Origin: Salibacterium lacus
GTDB taxonomy: Bacteria > Bacillota > Bacilli > Bacillales > Marinococcaceae
NCBI RefSeq assembly: GCF_042684865.1
Contig: NZ_JBHUML010000003.1
Span: 124,001-188,000 of the forward strand
DNA: 64,000 bases
Direction: 5' to 3'
In this document: piece by piece, positions 7,398-16,094 of the stretch
Position numbering within the stretch: the first letter of the stretch is position 1
How the letters are laid out: each line of letters starts with the position of its first letter
Notes under the pieces: model-generated
The model's input: only the letters and a program-made list of their open reading frames with translations
Told to the model about the DNA's origin: nothing
Database searches by the model: none
Made by a program: the position numbers and the translations under genes

Positions 7398-8360
7398 TTA
7401 CGCTAGTGATTTTCCTGTTATTAAATGTTCTTCTCTTTCCCGAAAATACGATACGCTCTGCTGAACAAGATGATTCAGTTTGGCTTGATCCGGCTTTGCG
7501 TGCATAGCTGGATAAGGGTCTCCTCCCGGCCCCAACGGCTCAGGAGTGACAAACACCTCTTTTTGGTGGAAACGGATAAGATAAAGAGCCATAATAATTG
7601 TATCAATATCCATATGCCCATCTCCTAAAGCTCCCCGGTTACTGTCTGCCATATGAAGATTAATCAGGTGGTCTCCTGCCTTCAGAATCGCTTCCCCTAT
7701 ATGCTCTTCTTCTGACTGCATATGATATGCATCTCCATTAATGTGTTGAATACCTTCATGATCCACTTTTTTGATGTAATCCACCGCATCACTGACAGTA
7801 TGAACGAAACTTACTTCCGCTGCTCTGACAGGTTCCACTGCTGCTTTAATATTGTTTTGCTGAAACAAGGGAGCGACATGATGAATAGAATCTACACTTC
7901 TTTCCAGTTCCATGTCATCATAAGCCTGCGGCCTCCCCACCGCCCCCGGTACAATCAATAAGTAAGACCCTCCTACTTCCTTTGTAAATTCTACTTCACG
8001 CTTAATATAATCAATGGCTGCCTGTCTTTTCCTTGGGTCATTGCTCGATAAATCATTCTCTGCCGAAAACATCCCGCATACTCCGGAAACATTCAAATCA
8101 TAATGTTGCAGTAACCTTTTAGTTTCCTGTACACTATACCCCAAATCTTTTCCGTAATGATTTCCATGAATTTCAATATACTGAATACCTGCTTTATGCA
8201 GCCGTTGAAAAGAATCTTCCAAAGATTCAAAGCCAAATCCCCAATTGCTCCACGAGAACTTGAGGCGCTCATTGAATTCTCCAGGGCTTTCTTGCAGCAA
8301 ATTGCAAAATTGCCGTTTTATCTCTTCATCTTTTCTTTCATAGTTTTGTTTCAACCGCAT
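7398..8360 (-). CDS. Sugar isomerase/epimerase, D-tagatose/D-allulose 3-epimerase-like TIM barrel
   Basis: This 320-residue AP-endonuclease-2 type TIM barrel has the four metal-ligand segments of ketohexose 3-epimerases: AAVEPV (Glu), HINGDAYHM (Asp, His), LHMADSNRGALGDGHMD (His) and TPEPLG (Glu). An N-terminal extension of about 30 residues precedes the barrel (LKFSWSNWGFGFESLE). GGGAGGTTTGA supports the ATG. It is the last gene of the cluster after a terminator hairpin, with Rbs-type transport, kinase and epimerase genes upstream. A role in epimerising a free ketohexose is likely but the substrate is inferred. Confidence 0.8.
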   Translation of the reverse strand: MRLKQNYERKDEEIKRQFCNLLQESPGEFNERLKFSWSNWGFGFESLEDSFQRLHKAGIQYIEIHGNHYGKDLGYSVQETKRLLQHYDLNVSGVCGMFSAENDLSSNDPRKRQAAIDYIKREVEFTKEVGGSYLLIVPGAVGRPQAYDDMELERSVDSIHHVAPLFQQNNIKAAVEPVRAAEVSFVHTVSDAVDYIKKVDHEGIQHINGDAYHMQSEEEHIGEAILKAGDHLINLHMADSNRGALGDGHMDIDTIIMALYLIRFHQKEVFVTPEPLGPGGDPYPAMHAKPDQAKLNHLVQQSVSYFREREEHLITGKSLA

Positions 8361-8387
8361 TCAAACCTCCCTGATATAATTAGTTGG

Positions 8388-8423
8388 AAAAGCGGTCAAA
8401 TCATATCGCATTTGACCGCTTTT
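8388..8423. terminator. Hairpin between ABC binding protein and epimerase genes
   Basis: AAAAGCGGTCAAAT pairs with ATTTGACCGCTTTT around an 8-base loop, with A/T runs on both ends. It is a strong intrinsic terminator, or partial terminator, after the binding-protein gene at 8440-9528. Confidence 0.8.
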
Positions 8424-8439
8424 CACTCATTCATTTCAA

Positions 8440-9528
8440 CTAAAAATCAAATTCCGAGGCGTTTTCTTTGGTGTAGTCCTGAGGAGGCCCCATAATAACG
8501 GTTTTTCCGTCATCTTTGACAGTGATTTCTCCTACATTTTCAATTTCCTGTCCATCTTCCGGCATTTCACCTTCGGCCAGCATTTTCCCTAAAGCTACAG
8601 TGAGATATCCTAGTTTTTCAGGATTCCACAGAACGGCTGTATCAAGGGAACCGTCTTCGAGAAATGGCTCAGAATCCGTAGGAAGGGCGGAACCGACAAC
8701 GGATACTTCATCCTGAAGACCTTCTTCCTGTACCGCCTGGGCTGCACCTAAGGGCGCAGGCGTAGAAACCGCAAGGACACCGTCCAATTCTGGATAAGAT
8801 TTCAACAGATCAAGGGTTTTCTGATAAGCTACCTGCTGCTTTTCTTCTGTCGGAATTTTGTCCGAAACAATTTCAATATCAGGATAGTTCTCTTCCAATT
8901 CGCTCTTGGCTGCATCAATCCATAGGTTCAAGTTCGCAGCAGAAAGACCGCCTGTCAGGATAGCAATTTTGCCCTCTTCTGTCCCCATCGCTTCCACCAG
9001 CTTTTCTGCCATGTGACGCCCAAATTCCTCATCATCTACCTGTTTGATCGATAAATCCACTAATTCTTTGTCCGCCGGGGTATCCCAGTCCATGACGTTG
9101 ATTCCTTCTTCTTTCGCTTTTTTCAGGACTGGTTCCACGGAGGCCGGATCATTTGGGGCTACCGCAATAGTGTCCATACCTTGAGAAATCAAATCTTCTA
9201 TTACTTTCACCTGTGCTGCAGCATCCGCTTCCGTCGGGCCGGTATATTCCACGTTCACTCCCAGGTCTTCTCCTGCCTGCTCTGCACCTGTTTCCGAAGC
9301 ATTAAAGTATGGAATACCTACAAGTTTAGGAACGACAGCGACACCACCGCCTCCGTCTGATCCGGATTCTCCGCTGTTCCCTTCTTCAGAATTTCCGGAG
9401 GTTTCTTCGTTTCCAGTGCCGCCTCCTTCACCTGAATCTCCACTACCAGCGCTTTGTTCCGATACACAACCTGTCAATAAAATAAGTCCGACAATCACCA
9501 CAGTCAGCGATAACCACAACTTCTTCAT
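8440..9528 (-). CDS. Sugar ABC transporter substrate-binding lipoprotein (RbsB/RhaS/LsrB type)
   Basis: The 362-residue precursor has a lipoprotein signal peptide with lipobox LTGC at about residues 18-21. A Gly/Ser/Glu-rich linker to about residue 62 is followed by a periplasmic-binding-protein fold (LVGIPYFNASETGAEQAGEDLG, AVAPNDPASVEPVLKKA, LAVSTPAPLGAAQAVQEEGL). The strongest resemblance is to AI-2/rhamnose-type binding proteins of the RbsB class. The mature protein would be tethered outside the membrane and deliver a monosaccharide to the permeases encoded upstream. It sits last in the transporter operon, behind a stem-loop. Confidence 0.9.
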   Translation of the reverse strand: MKKLWLSLTVVIVGLILLTGCVSEQSAGSGDSGEGGGTGNEETSGNSEEGNSGESGSDGGGGVAVVPKLVGIPYFNASETGAEQAGEDLGVNVEYTGPTEADAAAQVKVIEDLISQGMDTIAVAPNDPASVEPVLKKAKEEGINVMDWDTPADKELVDLSIKQVDDEEFGRHMAEKLVEAMGTEEGKIAILTGGLSAANLNLWIDAAKSELEENYPDIEIVSDKIPTEEKQQVAYQKTLDLLKSYPELDGVLAVSTPAPLGAAQAVQEEGLQDEVSVVGSALPTDSEPFLEDGSLDTAVLWNPEKLGYLTVALGKMLAEGEMPEDGQEIENVGEITVKDDGKTVIMGPPQDYTKENASEFDF

Positions 9529-9558
9529 GATTGATCCTCCCTTTTTCTTCTTAATTTA

Positions 9559-9588
9559 TTTATAAACCCCGGTTTTCCGGGTTTATAA
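9559..9588 (-). other. Intercistronic stem-loop before the binding-protein gene
   Basis: TTATAAACCCGG pairs with CCGGGGTTTATAA (one bulged base) around AAAA, between the second permease gene and the binding-protein gene. No strong T-run follows, so it may adjust RNA stability or binding-protein expression rather than terminate. Confidence 0.5.
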
Positions 9589-9605
9589 AACGAAATGATT
9601 TACAT

Positions 9606-10574
9606 TCAAGCTGTTTTTTCAGAAGAACTTTCCCCTTTTCGTCTGCTGAACTTGTCAGAAAAGAAATTCAGCGTAAGAACGATAATCAAAATGGCACCAA
9701 TCACCACATCCACCAATGAAGAATGAACATCCATCAGATTAAGTCCGTTTCGAATAAACTGAAAGATTAAAACAGCATAGATAGTTCCCATTACTTTCCC
9801 GTAACCACCGTGAATGTCAGTGCCCCCAAGCACTGCTGCTGCTACACTCTGGAGAAGATAAGAAGAACCAAGGTCTACTTTCACCGAATTGTAGCGGGAT
9901 GTCATAATGATGGCTGACACAGCAGCAAGCAGGCTGGCATATAAATAGACTTTCATTAAAACCTTACTGTTTTTCACTCCAGAGAACATAGTAGCAATAT
10001 CATTACTGCCATACATGTAGACTCTTCTGCCCCAAGTTGATTTGTTCAGCAATACTGCGGTTAAGATAATGAAGAAGATAAATATAAGAAGCGATACAGG
10101 GATAATGCCCATGTAATATCCATTTCCTATCAGTCCATAAGCATCAGGAAATCCTGAAATCGCGTTCCCGCTTGTAATAGCAAGGATTACTCCTTCAAAT
10201 AAAACCATGGTTCCTAGTGTTACAAGTATCGGCGGAACTCCGATTTTTGAGACAACCGTACCGTTAAAAGCACCGCAAGCCAAAGCAAATAAGATACCCA
10301 CAACAATGGCTGGTAATATCCCAAAGCCATTTGTCATCATTAATGCTGCTCCTACACCTGAAAAGGCAGCGATATAGGTAATGGAAAGATCAATTCCTCC
10401 GGTTACAATGACAACCATCATTCCCAGGGCAATCAACCCGAATTCCGGCAGTTGAAACATCATATTATTTAAATTACTGGAGGAAAAAAATCCTGGTGTG
10501 AATAAACCCATTCCTACAAAAATACCAAGGGCTATAAGGCCTAAAACGCTTTCTTTTGAAAGTTTCATGTTCAT
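9606..10574 (-). CDS. Sugar ABC transporter permease (RbsC family)
   Basis: A 322-residue, multi-helix permease whose true start is ATG 10574 after AAGGAGGCCTCTTAAC, one base past the previous stop; the longer ORF start at 10670 lies inside the neighbour. RbsC signatures are present: VIVTGGIDLSI, GTVVSKIGVPPILVTLGTM and AAAVLGGTDIHGGYG. It forms the membrane channel with the permease at 10576-11565 and is powered by the ATPase at 11568-13124. Confidence 0.93.
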   Translation of the reverse strand: MNMKLSKESVLGLIALGIFVGMGLFTPGFFSSSNLNNMMFQLPEFGLIALGMMVVIVTGGIDLSITYIAAFSGVGAALMMTNGFGILPAIVVGILFALACGAFNGTVVSKIGVPPILVTLGTMVLFEGVILAITSGNAISGFPDAYGLIGNGYYMGIIPVSLLIFIFFIILTAVLLNKSTWGRRVYMYGSNDIATMFSGVKNSKVLMKVYLYASLLAAVSAIIMTSRYNSVKVDLGSSYLLQSVAAAVLGGTDIHGGYGKVMGTIYAVLIFQFIRNGLNLMDVHSSLVDVVIGAILIIVLTLNFFSDKFSRRKGESSSEKTA

Positions 10575-10575
10575 G

Positions 10576-11565
10576 TTAAGAGGCCTCCTTGACGTCAATA
10601 TTCGATAGCTTTTCCTGATTTCTGCGATGATTGATTTCATCATAGGAGACAGCAATGACAATAATGGCACCGGTTACAACATTTTGCCAAAACGTGTCGA
10701 TCCTGGCTAAAATCATTCCATTCTGCATAATCGCCAACAACAGGACACCCAGCAATGTTCCGGGGATAGAACCTCTTCCCCCATGAATATTGGCGCCGCC
10801 GAGAACTACAGCTGCGATAACGGTTAATTCCAGTCCCGCAAGACCGTTGGGATCAATGGCGCTTGTATACGAAGTTTGGGCGATAGCTGCTATACCTGCA
10901 AGAAATCCCATGTAACTAAATACAAACATTTTTACTTTTTCAAAGTTTATCCCCACCCGCACGGACGATTGTGCATTTCCGCCTATGGCCAGCACCGATC
11001 TTCCAATTAAAGTATACTTGAGGATAAACCAGGTACCTGCTGCAACCAGAGCAAATAAATATATCAATATCGGAATACCAGCTATTTCAATGTTTGAGAA
11101 TGCCATGAAAGAATCCGGAAAATTAGTGCTGTTAATATAATTACCGTTGGTTATATATAAAACCAATCCGGAAAAGATGTTCAGGGTTCCAAGCGTTACA
11201 ACAATCGCAGGAATTTTAATTTTTGAAACCAACAGTCCGTTAAAAGAACCCAGCAGAATTCCGATAAGCGGTGCTATTAAAAATATCAAAACCACAGAAA
11301 TCCAGCTGTCCGGGAGAAACTGAAACAAATAGCCAATGGATACAGTTACAGCGGTAGTTAAGGCTGCTACGGAAACATCAATATCACTAGTGATGATAAT
11401 TAACGTCATTCCTATGGCGAGTATGCCGATTACAGCGTTTCCTTCTATGATGTCCAGCCAGTTTTGCACAGTTAGAAAGACTGGACTGACAAACGATAAA
11501 ATAATGCTGATAATAACAACTATCGCCAAAACGCTGAATTCTTTTTGTTTTAATAAAAATTTCAT
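10576..11565 (-). CDS. Sugar ABC transporter permease (RbsC family)
   Basis: This 329-residue permease has the family motifs IIITSDIDVSV (a variant of TGGIDLSV), GLLVSKIKIPAIVVTLGT and AAVVLGGANIHGGRGSIPGT, and eight or more hydrophobic segments. Presence of two non-identical permease genes resembles Lsr and rhamnose importers, where LsrC/D or RhaP/Q pair, rather than the single RbsC homodimer. It begins two bases after the ATPase stop. Confidence 0.93.
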   Translation of the reverse strand: MKFLLKQKEFSVLAIVVIISIILSFVSPVFLTVQNWLDIIEGNAVIGILAIGMTLIIITSDIDVSVAALTTAVTVSIGYLFQFLPDSWISVVLIFLIAPLIGILLGSFNGLLVSKIKIPAIVVTLGTLNIFSGLVLYITNGNYINSTNFPDSFMAFSNIEIAGIPILIYLFALVAAGTWFILKYTLIGRSVLAIGGNAQSSVRVGINFEKVKMFVFSYMGFLAGIAAIAQTSYTSAIDPNGLAGLELTVIAAVVLGGANIHGGRGSIPGTLLGVLLLAIMQNGMILARIDTFWQNVVTGAIIVIAVSYDEINHRRNQEKLSNIDVKEAS

Positions 11566-11567
11566 AG

Positions 11568-13124
11568 TCAGACCTCCTGGTGAGACTTGCCGTCCGATAC
11601 TTCTGAGTTACCCACGTCCTTCTCACCCTCTGTATCCAACGCGATATTCATTATTTTTTCCTGATCTGCATCGATGGTGTTCATTTCTCCCTCTATTCTT
11701 CCCCGGCTCATGACTAAAATTCTATCGCTGACAGACAACACCTCAGGCAGCTCCGAAGAAATCATAATAACACCGATTCCTTCGTTTACCATTCTTCTGA
11801 GCAGTTTGTGAATTTCGGTTTTAGCTCCTATGTCGATACCATTAGTTGGTTCATCGATGATGAGAAGCTTTGGCTGAGCGGAAAGCCATTTACCGATAAC
11901 CACCTTCTGCTGGTTGCCTCCAGAAAGTTTATCAGCCGGCATATCGGGCATAGAAGGCCGAACATCCAGGGATTTAATATATTGGTTCGTAAGATTTTTC
12001 TCGATATTATGATCTATCAATTTAAACTTGTTACGCAGCGTGTCTATCACAGGGAGGGTCATATTATTAACAACTGACTGCCCAAGAACCAGTCCCTGTA
12101 CTTGTCTTGCTTCCGGGATGTAAGCGATTCCATTTTTCACTGCATCTTCAGCAGAAGAAATTGTAAGATCTTCTCCATTGAGCCTGATCGTTCCCTGGTC
12201 AGCTTTATTAACACCGAAGATGGATTGAGCAAGCTCTGTTCGGCCTGAACCCACCAACCCGGTTATCGCAAGTATTTCCCCTTTATGCAGACTGAAGTTA
12301 ATATCTTTGAAATTTCCTTCTTTTGAAAAATTATTAACTTCAAACATTTTTTCACCGATATCTGCTTTTTCTGTATTCCTTTCATAAACCACTTCACGAC
12401 CCACCATCAATTTGATAAGTTCCTGCTCATTTATTTCATTCACACCGTAAGTGCCTACATACTGTCCATCCCGGAGCACAGTCAGTCTATCGGATACCCG
12501 GAAAAGTTCTTTCAACTTGTGACTGATAAAAATAACCGAAATTCCACGTTCTTTCAATGTATCAATCACCTTATATAGTTTTTCGACCTCCCCTGATGAA
12601 AGAGAGGATGTTGGTTCATCCATTACTATTAATTTAGAGTCAAATGCCAGAGCTCTGGCAATTTCTATCATTTGCTGCTGTGCAATACTCAAAAGTTCTA
12701 CTTTTTTGTTGAGGTCTATATCCATATCCAGTTCATTCATTGCTTTTTCTGCAAGACCTTTCATGGATTTCCAATTTATTTTCTTCCACGGTTTTTTATT
12801 GCTGTCCCTTCCGATATAGATGTTTTCGGCTACACTTAAATTGGGAAATAAGCTGAGATCCTGATAGATAATTGATATCCCTTTCAGCGTTGCATCCAGG
12901 GGCTGATGAATGTCAGCCTCTTCTCCTTCGAATAAATATTTCCCTCCTGCATCTGCATCGTGAATACCAGCCAGCACTTTAATCAGCGTCGATTTCCCAG
13001 CTCCATTTTCTCCAATTAAGGCATGAACTTCACCTCTTTTTACTTTTAACTCTACGTTATCGAGTGCCTTGACGCCCGGGAAGGTTTTGCTTATATGTTC
13101 CATTTCCAGAATGTAATCACTCAT
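11568..13124 (-). CDS. Sugar ABC transporter double-domain ATPase (RbsA family)
   Basis: The 518-residue protein contains two fused ATPase domains. The first has Walker A GENGAGKST (residues about 38-46), signature LSIAQQQM and Walker B LIVMDEPTSS. The second has the degenerate P-loop GLVGSGRTE usual for RbsA, a canonical LSGGNQQK signature and LLIIDEPTNGID. It energises the two permeases that follow. Its ATG overlaps the stop of the kinase gene by four bases. Confidence 0.95.
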   Translation of the reverse strand: MSDYILEMEHISKTFPGVKALDNVELKVKRGEVHALIGENGAGKSTLIKVLAGIHDADAGGKYLFEGEEADIHQPLDATLKGISIIYQDLSLFPNLSVAENIYIGRDSNKKPWKKINWKSMKGLAEKAMNELDMDIDLNKKVELLSIAQQQMIEIARALAFDSKLIVMDEPTSSLSSGEVEKLYKVIDTLKERGISVIFISHKLKELFRVSDRLTVLRDGQYVGTYGVNEINEQELIKLMVGREVVYERNTEKADIGEKMFEVNNFSKEGNFKDINFSLHKGEILAITGLVGSGRTELAQSIFGVNKADQGTIRLNGEDLTISSAEDAVKNGIAYIPEARQVQGLVLGQSVVNNMTLPVIDTLRNKFKLIDHNIEKNLTNQYIKSLDVRPSMPDMPADKLSGGNQQKVVIGKWLSAQPKLLIIDEPTNGIDIGAKTEIHKLLRRMVNEGIGVIMISSELPEVLSVSDRILVMSRGRIEGEMNTIDADQEKIMNIALDTEGEKDVGNSEVSDGKSHQEV

Positions 13125-14089
13125 CCGGAAAAACCCCCTTCGAATGTTCCTTGTTTATCCAAAAGATATTCTTCCCCAAGTTGAGAGCAGAAATCTCTCA
13201 CCTCTTCTTTGCTTGGTATACCGACCTGCGCTCCGGCCTTCGTTACTTTCAGAGCCCCTACAACAGAAGCAAATCTGGCTGCTCTCACTAAATCTATTCC
13301 TTCTTCAATGCAGCAGGCGAGAGTACCGGCAAAAGCATCTCCGGCTCCGACGCTGTCCAAAGGTTCTACTGATATGGCAGGGATATGACACCATTTCCCA
13401 CTCTGATAAACGACTGCTCCCTGATCCGCCATCTTTAATATGGAGTTTTTCACACCCATATTTTCAAATGTTCTACCAGCCTGAATTGCCGTATCCACAT
13501 CTACAACATCAATGCCCAGCATGTGGTAGGTTTCCTGTCTGTTTGGTGTAATGATATCGGCATATTCCAATGCTTTTACTGTAATGCCTTCAGCTGGAGC
13601 AGGGTCCAGGATTGTATAGATATTTTTTTCTTTGGCAAGCTGCATAGACCGAATAACCGTTTCCTGGGGAACCTCCATCTGCACCAGCAGCACATTGGTA
13701 TCATCCGTTTCTCTAAATGAAGTTTCTACATCTTCCGGCAGTAGGTCTTCGTTGGCACCTTTCATGACGAACATCGTATTTTCCGAGGTACTGTCAATCG
13801 TGACAATCGCTGTGCCTGTCGCATATTTTTCCGATGTTTTTATAAACCGGGTGTCCACACTGGAAGAACCCAGGCTCTTCAAGAGATTTTCCCCATAATA
13901 ATCGCTGCCTACTGCCCCTATCATACGGACATGCTTGTCAAACCTTGCTGCAGCTGTAGCTTGGTTTGCTCCTTTTCCACCCGGAAAATACTGAATTTCT
14001 TTTCCGAAAATCGTGTCCCCCCGCTTTGGGTACTGATCGATGACCGCCACAATGTCGTTGTTAATGCTCCCTACTACTGTAATAGTCAT
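13121..14089 (-). CDS. PfkB-family sugar kinase (ribokinase-like)
   Basis: This 322-residue cytoplasmic kinase has the ribokinase N-terminus (VVGSINNDIVAVIDQYPKRGDT), substrate-binding FPGGKGANQATAAARF, and the ATP-site/catalytic base motif DSVGAGDAFAGTLA near residue 250. The adjacent ribulose-phosphate-type epimerase and Rbs-type importer suggest it phosphorylates the imported sugar, such as a rare ketohexose (allulose kinase-like) or ribose. Ribose is less easy to reconcile with an AlsE-like epimerase. Translation is coupled to the ATPase gene by ATGA. Confidence 0.88.
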   Translation of the reverse strand: MTITVVGSINNDIVAVIDQYPKRGDTIFGKEIQYFPGGKGANQATAAARFDKHVRMIGAVGSDYYGENLLKSLGSSSVDTRFIKTSEKYATGTAIVTIDSTSENTMFVMKGANEDLLPEDVETSFRETDDTNVLLVQMEVPQETVIRSMQLAKEKNIYTILDPAPAEGITVKALEYADIITPNRQETYHMLGIDVVDVDTAIQAGRTFENMGVKNSILKMADQGAVVYQSGKWCHIPAISVEPLDSVGAGDAFAGTLACCIEEGIDLVRAARFASVVGALKVTKAGAQVGIPSKEEVRDFCSQLGEEYLLDKQGTFEGGFSG

Positions 14090-14111
14090 CTACTGACTGC
14101 CCCTCTCTACA

Positions 14112-14789
14112 TTACTGCTCCACTTTCAGACGATCCGTGAAATGTCTTAAGTCTGCGGTTGATTGTTTAAGTCCATTTGGCTGCTTGAATAAACAGGAAG
14201 TCCCGCAAACCAGCATATCTGCTCCTTTTCTTATAACTTCCGGAATAATGTCGTAGCTGATATTTCCATCTACCTGGATTTTTATTTGAAGATTATTACT
14301 ATTTATAAAATGCTTAAGATTCTCAATTTTATTTAAAGTAGAAGGAATAAATGTCTGTCCGGCAAACCCCGGGTTAACCGTCATAATCACAACATAATCC
14401 ACAATATCCCCCACATATTCCAGGCTGTTCAAGGAAGTAGAGGGGTTAAGAGCCAGCCCTGTCCGTACTCCCGTACTATTCATGTGCTGCAGTGTCCGAT
14501 GTAAATGAGGTGTAGCTTCTTCATGAATAGAAATCATGTCACACCCGCATTCTACAAAGGTGTCAATATAGCGTTCCGGATATTCAATCATCAAATGAGC
14601 GTCAAACGGTAGATTGGTATCGTGTCTGACACTTTTTATCATATCCGTTCCCATCGTGTAATTCGGAACAAAATGTCCGTCCATAATATCAAAATGAAAG
14701 AAATCCACATTTCCTTCGTGAAGGATCTTAATATCCTCCCGCAGTGCCCCTAAGTCGCTGCACATCAAGGAAGGTCCAATTTCAGTCAA
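14112..14789 (-). CDS. Ribulose-phosphate 3-epimerase family protein (allulose-6-phosphate epimerase-like)
   Basis: This 225-residue TIM barrel carries the family motifs FHFDIMDGHFVPN, DAHLMIEYPERYI, VNPGFAGQTFIPS and IQVDGNIS, with the catalytic Asp pair and His ligands intact. Housekeeping Rpe normally sits beside the ribosome biogenesis/PP2C genes, so this copy in a sugar operon is more likely specialised, like E. coli AlsE converting allulose-6-phosphate to fructose-6-phosphate (inference). AGGAGGAGGTATTT precedes the start. It is the first gene of the operon. Confidence 0.85.
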   Translation of the reverse strand: MTEIGPSLMCSDLGALREDIKILHEGNVDFFHFDIMDGHFVPNYTMGTDMIKSVRHDTNLPFDAHLMIEYPERYIDTFVECGCDMISIHEEATPHLHRTLQHMNSTGVRTGLALNPSTSLNSLEYVGDIVDYVVIMTVNPGFAGQTFIPSTLNKIENLKHFINSNNLQIKIQVDGNISYDIIPEVIRKGADMLVCGTSCLFKQPNGLKQSTADLRHFTDRLKVEQ

Positions 14790-14805
14790 AATACCTCCTC
14801 CTTAA

Positions 14806-14850
14806 ATAAAGCGCTTTCATTTTTGGTTTTAATTAATGTTAGCACTTACA
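14806..14850 (-). promoter_or_regulatory. Two cre-like CcpA sites upstream of the ketohexose operon
   Basis: TGAAAGCGCTTTAT (minus strand of 14806-14819) matches the TGNAANCGNTNNCA cre consensus except at its end. TGTAAGTGCTAACA (minus strand of 14837-14850) is a second near match with TG in place of the central CG. Catabolite repression of the operon is likely; one site could instead serve the DeoR regulator. Confidence 0.55.
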
Positions 14851-14997
14851 TTTTAAAAAGGCAACATTTTTTTGGTGTTTTCAAAATTTCATGTGTAAAA
14901 ACCAACAAAACAGGTTTCTGTTATTTAAGCATGATTCCGGTATTTGCAGCAATCATAAAAAAAACACGCTGTGTCAACAGCGTGAAAAAACATGTGC

Positions 14998-15786
14998 CTA
15001 ATTTTCATCTCCAACAATAATGCTTACACCGCTTTTATTCACTTCCCTGATTGAATTCATGGATACTTTGTTATCCGTTATCAGATAATCAAGTATCGAA
15101 ACGTCGCAAAGACGAAATAGCGACTTCTCTCCGAACTTGCTTGAATCTGCCAATAAATATAGGTTTTCAGAGATAGATATTAACTGCTTTTTTACAAGAG
15201 CCTGATCCTCGTGCATTTCACTGACACCCCGCTGAATATCAACACCGAGACAGGAAAAAAAGAATTTATCAACATGATAGTCTTCAATTACTCTTTCAGC
15301 GAAATTACCAACCAGAGACATAGATGCTTTCGATAAGTAACCTCCTATCAATATGACCCTTATATGGTCCTCTGTGGATAATTCCATGGTCACACCAATA
15401 GAGTTCGTAATGACGGTGATACTCTTATCTTTAACATGCTGCACAACCATGAGAGCTGTCGTACTTGCATCCACTGCTATGATATCCCCGTTTTCAACAA
15501 ATGAAGCTGCTTTTTTGGCTATGACCTGTTTTTCTTCAGCATTTTTCGATTGTCTGTGCAATTGCGGAGTTTCAACCCCTTGATCCACTTTTAAAGCACC
15601 GCCGTGAATTTTACGAAGCAGCTTATCTTTTTCCAGCTTTTCAAAATCTCTTCTTATGGTTTCTTCACTGACATGAAACATGGAACTTAAATCAGCAACG
15701 CGTGCAGCACCGTTTCTATCAATCATTTTGACAATCTCTCTTTGGCGTTCATTCAATTGCAAAGAATTATCATTTGTTTTTCCCAC
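14998..15786 (-). CDS. DeoR-family transcriptional repressor
   Basis: This 262-residue protein has the DeoR HTH at residues about 13-65 (ERQREIVKMIDRNGAARVADLSSMF is followed by VSEETIRRDFEKLEKD) and the C-terminal sugar-phosphate sensor domain (AVDASTTALMVVQHV, VITNSIGVTMEL, DSSKFGEKSLFRLCDV). It lies upstream of and co-oriented with the ketohexose operon and probably represses it until a phosphorylated sugar appears. It starts at ATG 15786 close to AGAGGTGTTGTTTTGTGG. An inverted AACAACAT/ATGTTGTT pair just upstream may be its own operator. Confidence 0.88.
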   Translation of the reverse strand: MGKTNDNSLQLNERQREIVKMIDRNGAARVADLSSMFHVSEETIRRDFEKLEKDKLLRKIHGGALKVDQGVETPQLHRQSKNAEEKQVIAKKAASFVENGDIIAVDASTTALMVVQHVKDKSITVITNSIGVTMELSTEDHIRVILIGGYLSKASMSLVGNFAERVIEDYHVDKFFFSCLGVDIQRGVSEMHEDQALVKKQLISISENLYLLADSSKFGEKSLFRLCDVSILDYLITDNKVSMNSIREVNKSGVSIIVGDEN

Positions 15787-16014
15787 AAAACAACACCTCT
15801 ATCCAACTTAAAACAACATAAAAACCACATTAAAATAGTAATATGATGTTGTTTATATTATAGGAGCTTTTTTCTTTATAAGCGCTTTCTTCTTCTTTAG
15901 TATACTATATGCACACTACTTATACCAATCTTTGGGTGTTGTTTTCTGCGTGGTTTCATAAAAGGATAATGTATGCGCATTTTCAAATTCAAAATGAGTC
16001 AACAACACAAGAGG
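15787..16014. promoter_or_regulatory. Intergenic region with inverted repeat and cre-like site upstream of deoR
   Basis: The space between the DeoR gene and the araD promoter holds an inverted repeat AACAACAT (15812-15819)/ATGTTGTT (15846-15853), a candidate operator for the DeoR protein. A cre-like AAGAAAGCGCTTAT lies on the minus strand at 15878-15891. No ORF with a ribosome site was found. Assignments are tentative. Confidence 0.4.
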
Positions 16015-16067
16015 TTGACCTTGCAGCTATTTTAAATTATGATTTTTTATAACATGTACGTACAATT
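16015..16067 (+). promoter_or_regulatory. araD promoter with AraR operator
   Basis: -35 TTGACC (16015-16020), a 17-base spacer and -10 TATGAT (16038-16043) are followed by the AraR box ACATGTACGTACAATT (16052-16067) covering the likely start point. The geometry is the same as at araB: promoter first, operator immediately downstream. Confidence 0.85.
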
Positions 16068-16094
16068 AATTATACTTTAAATGAGGTGAAAACC

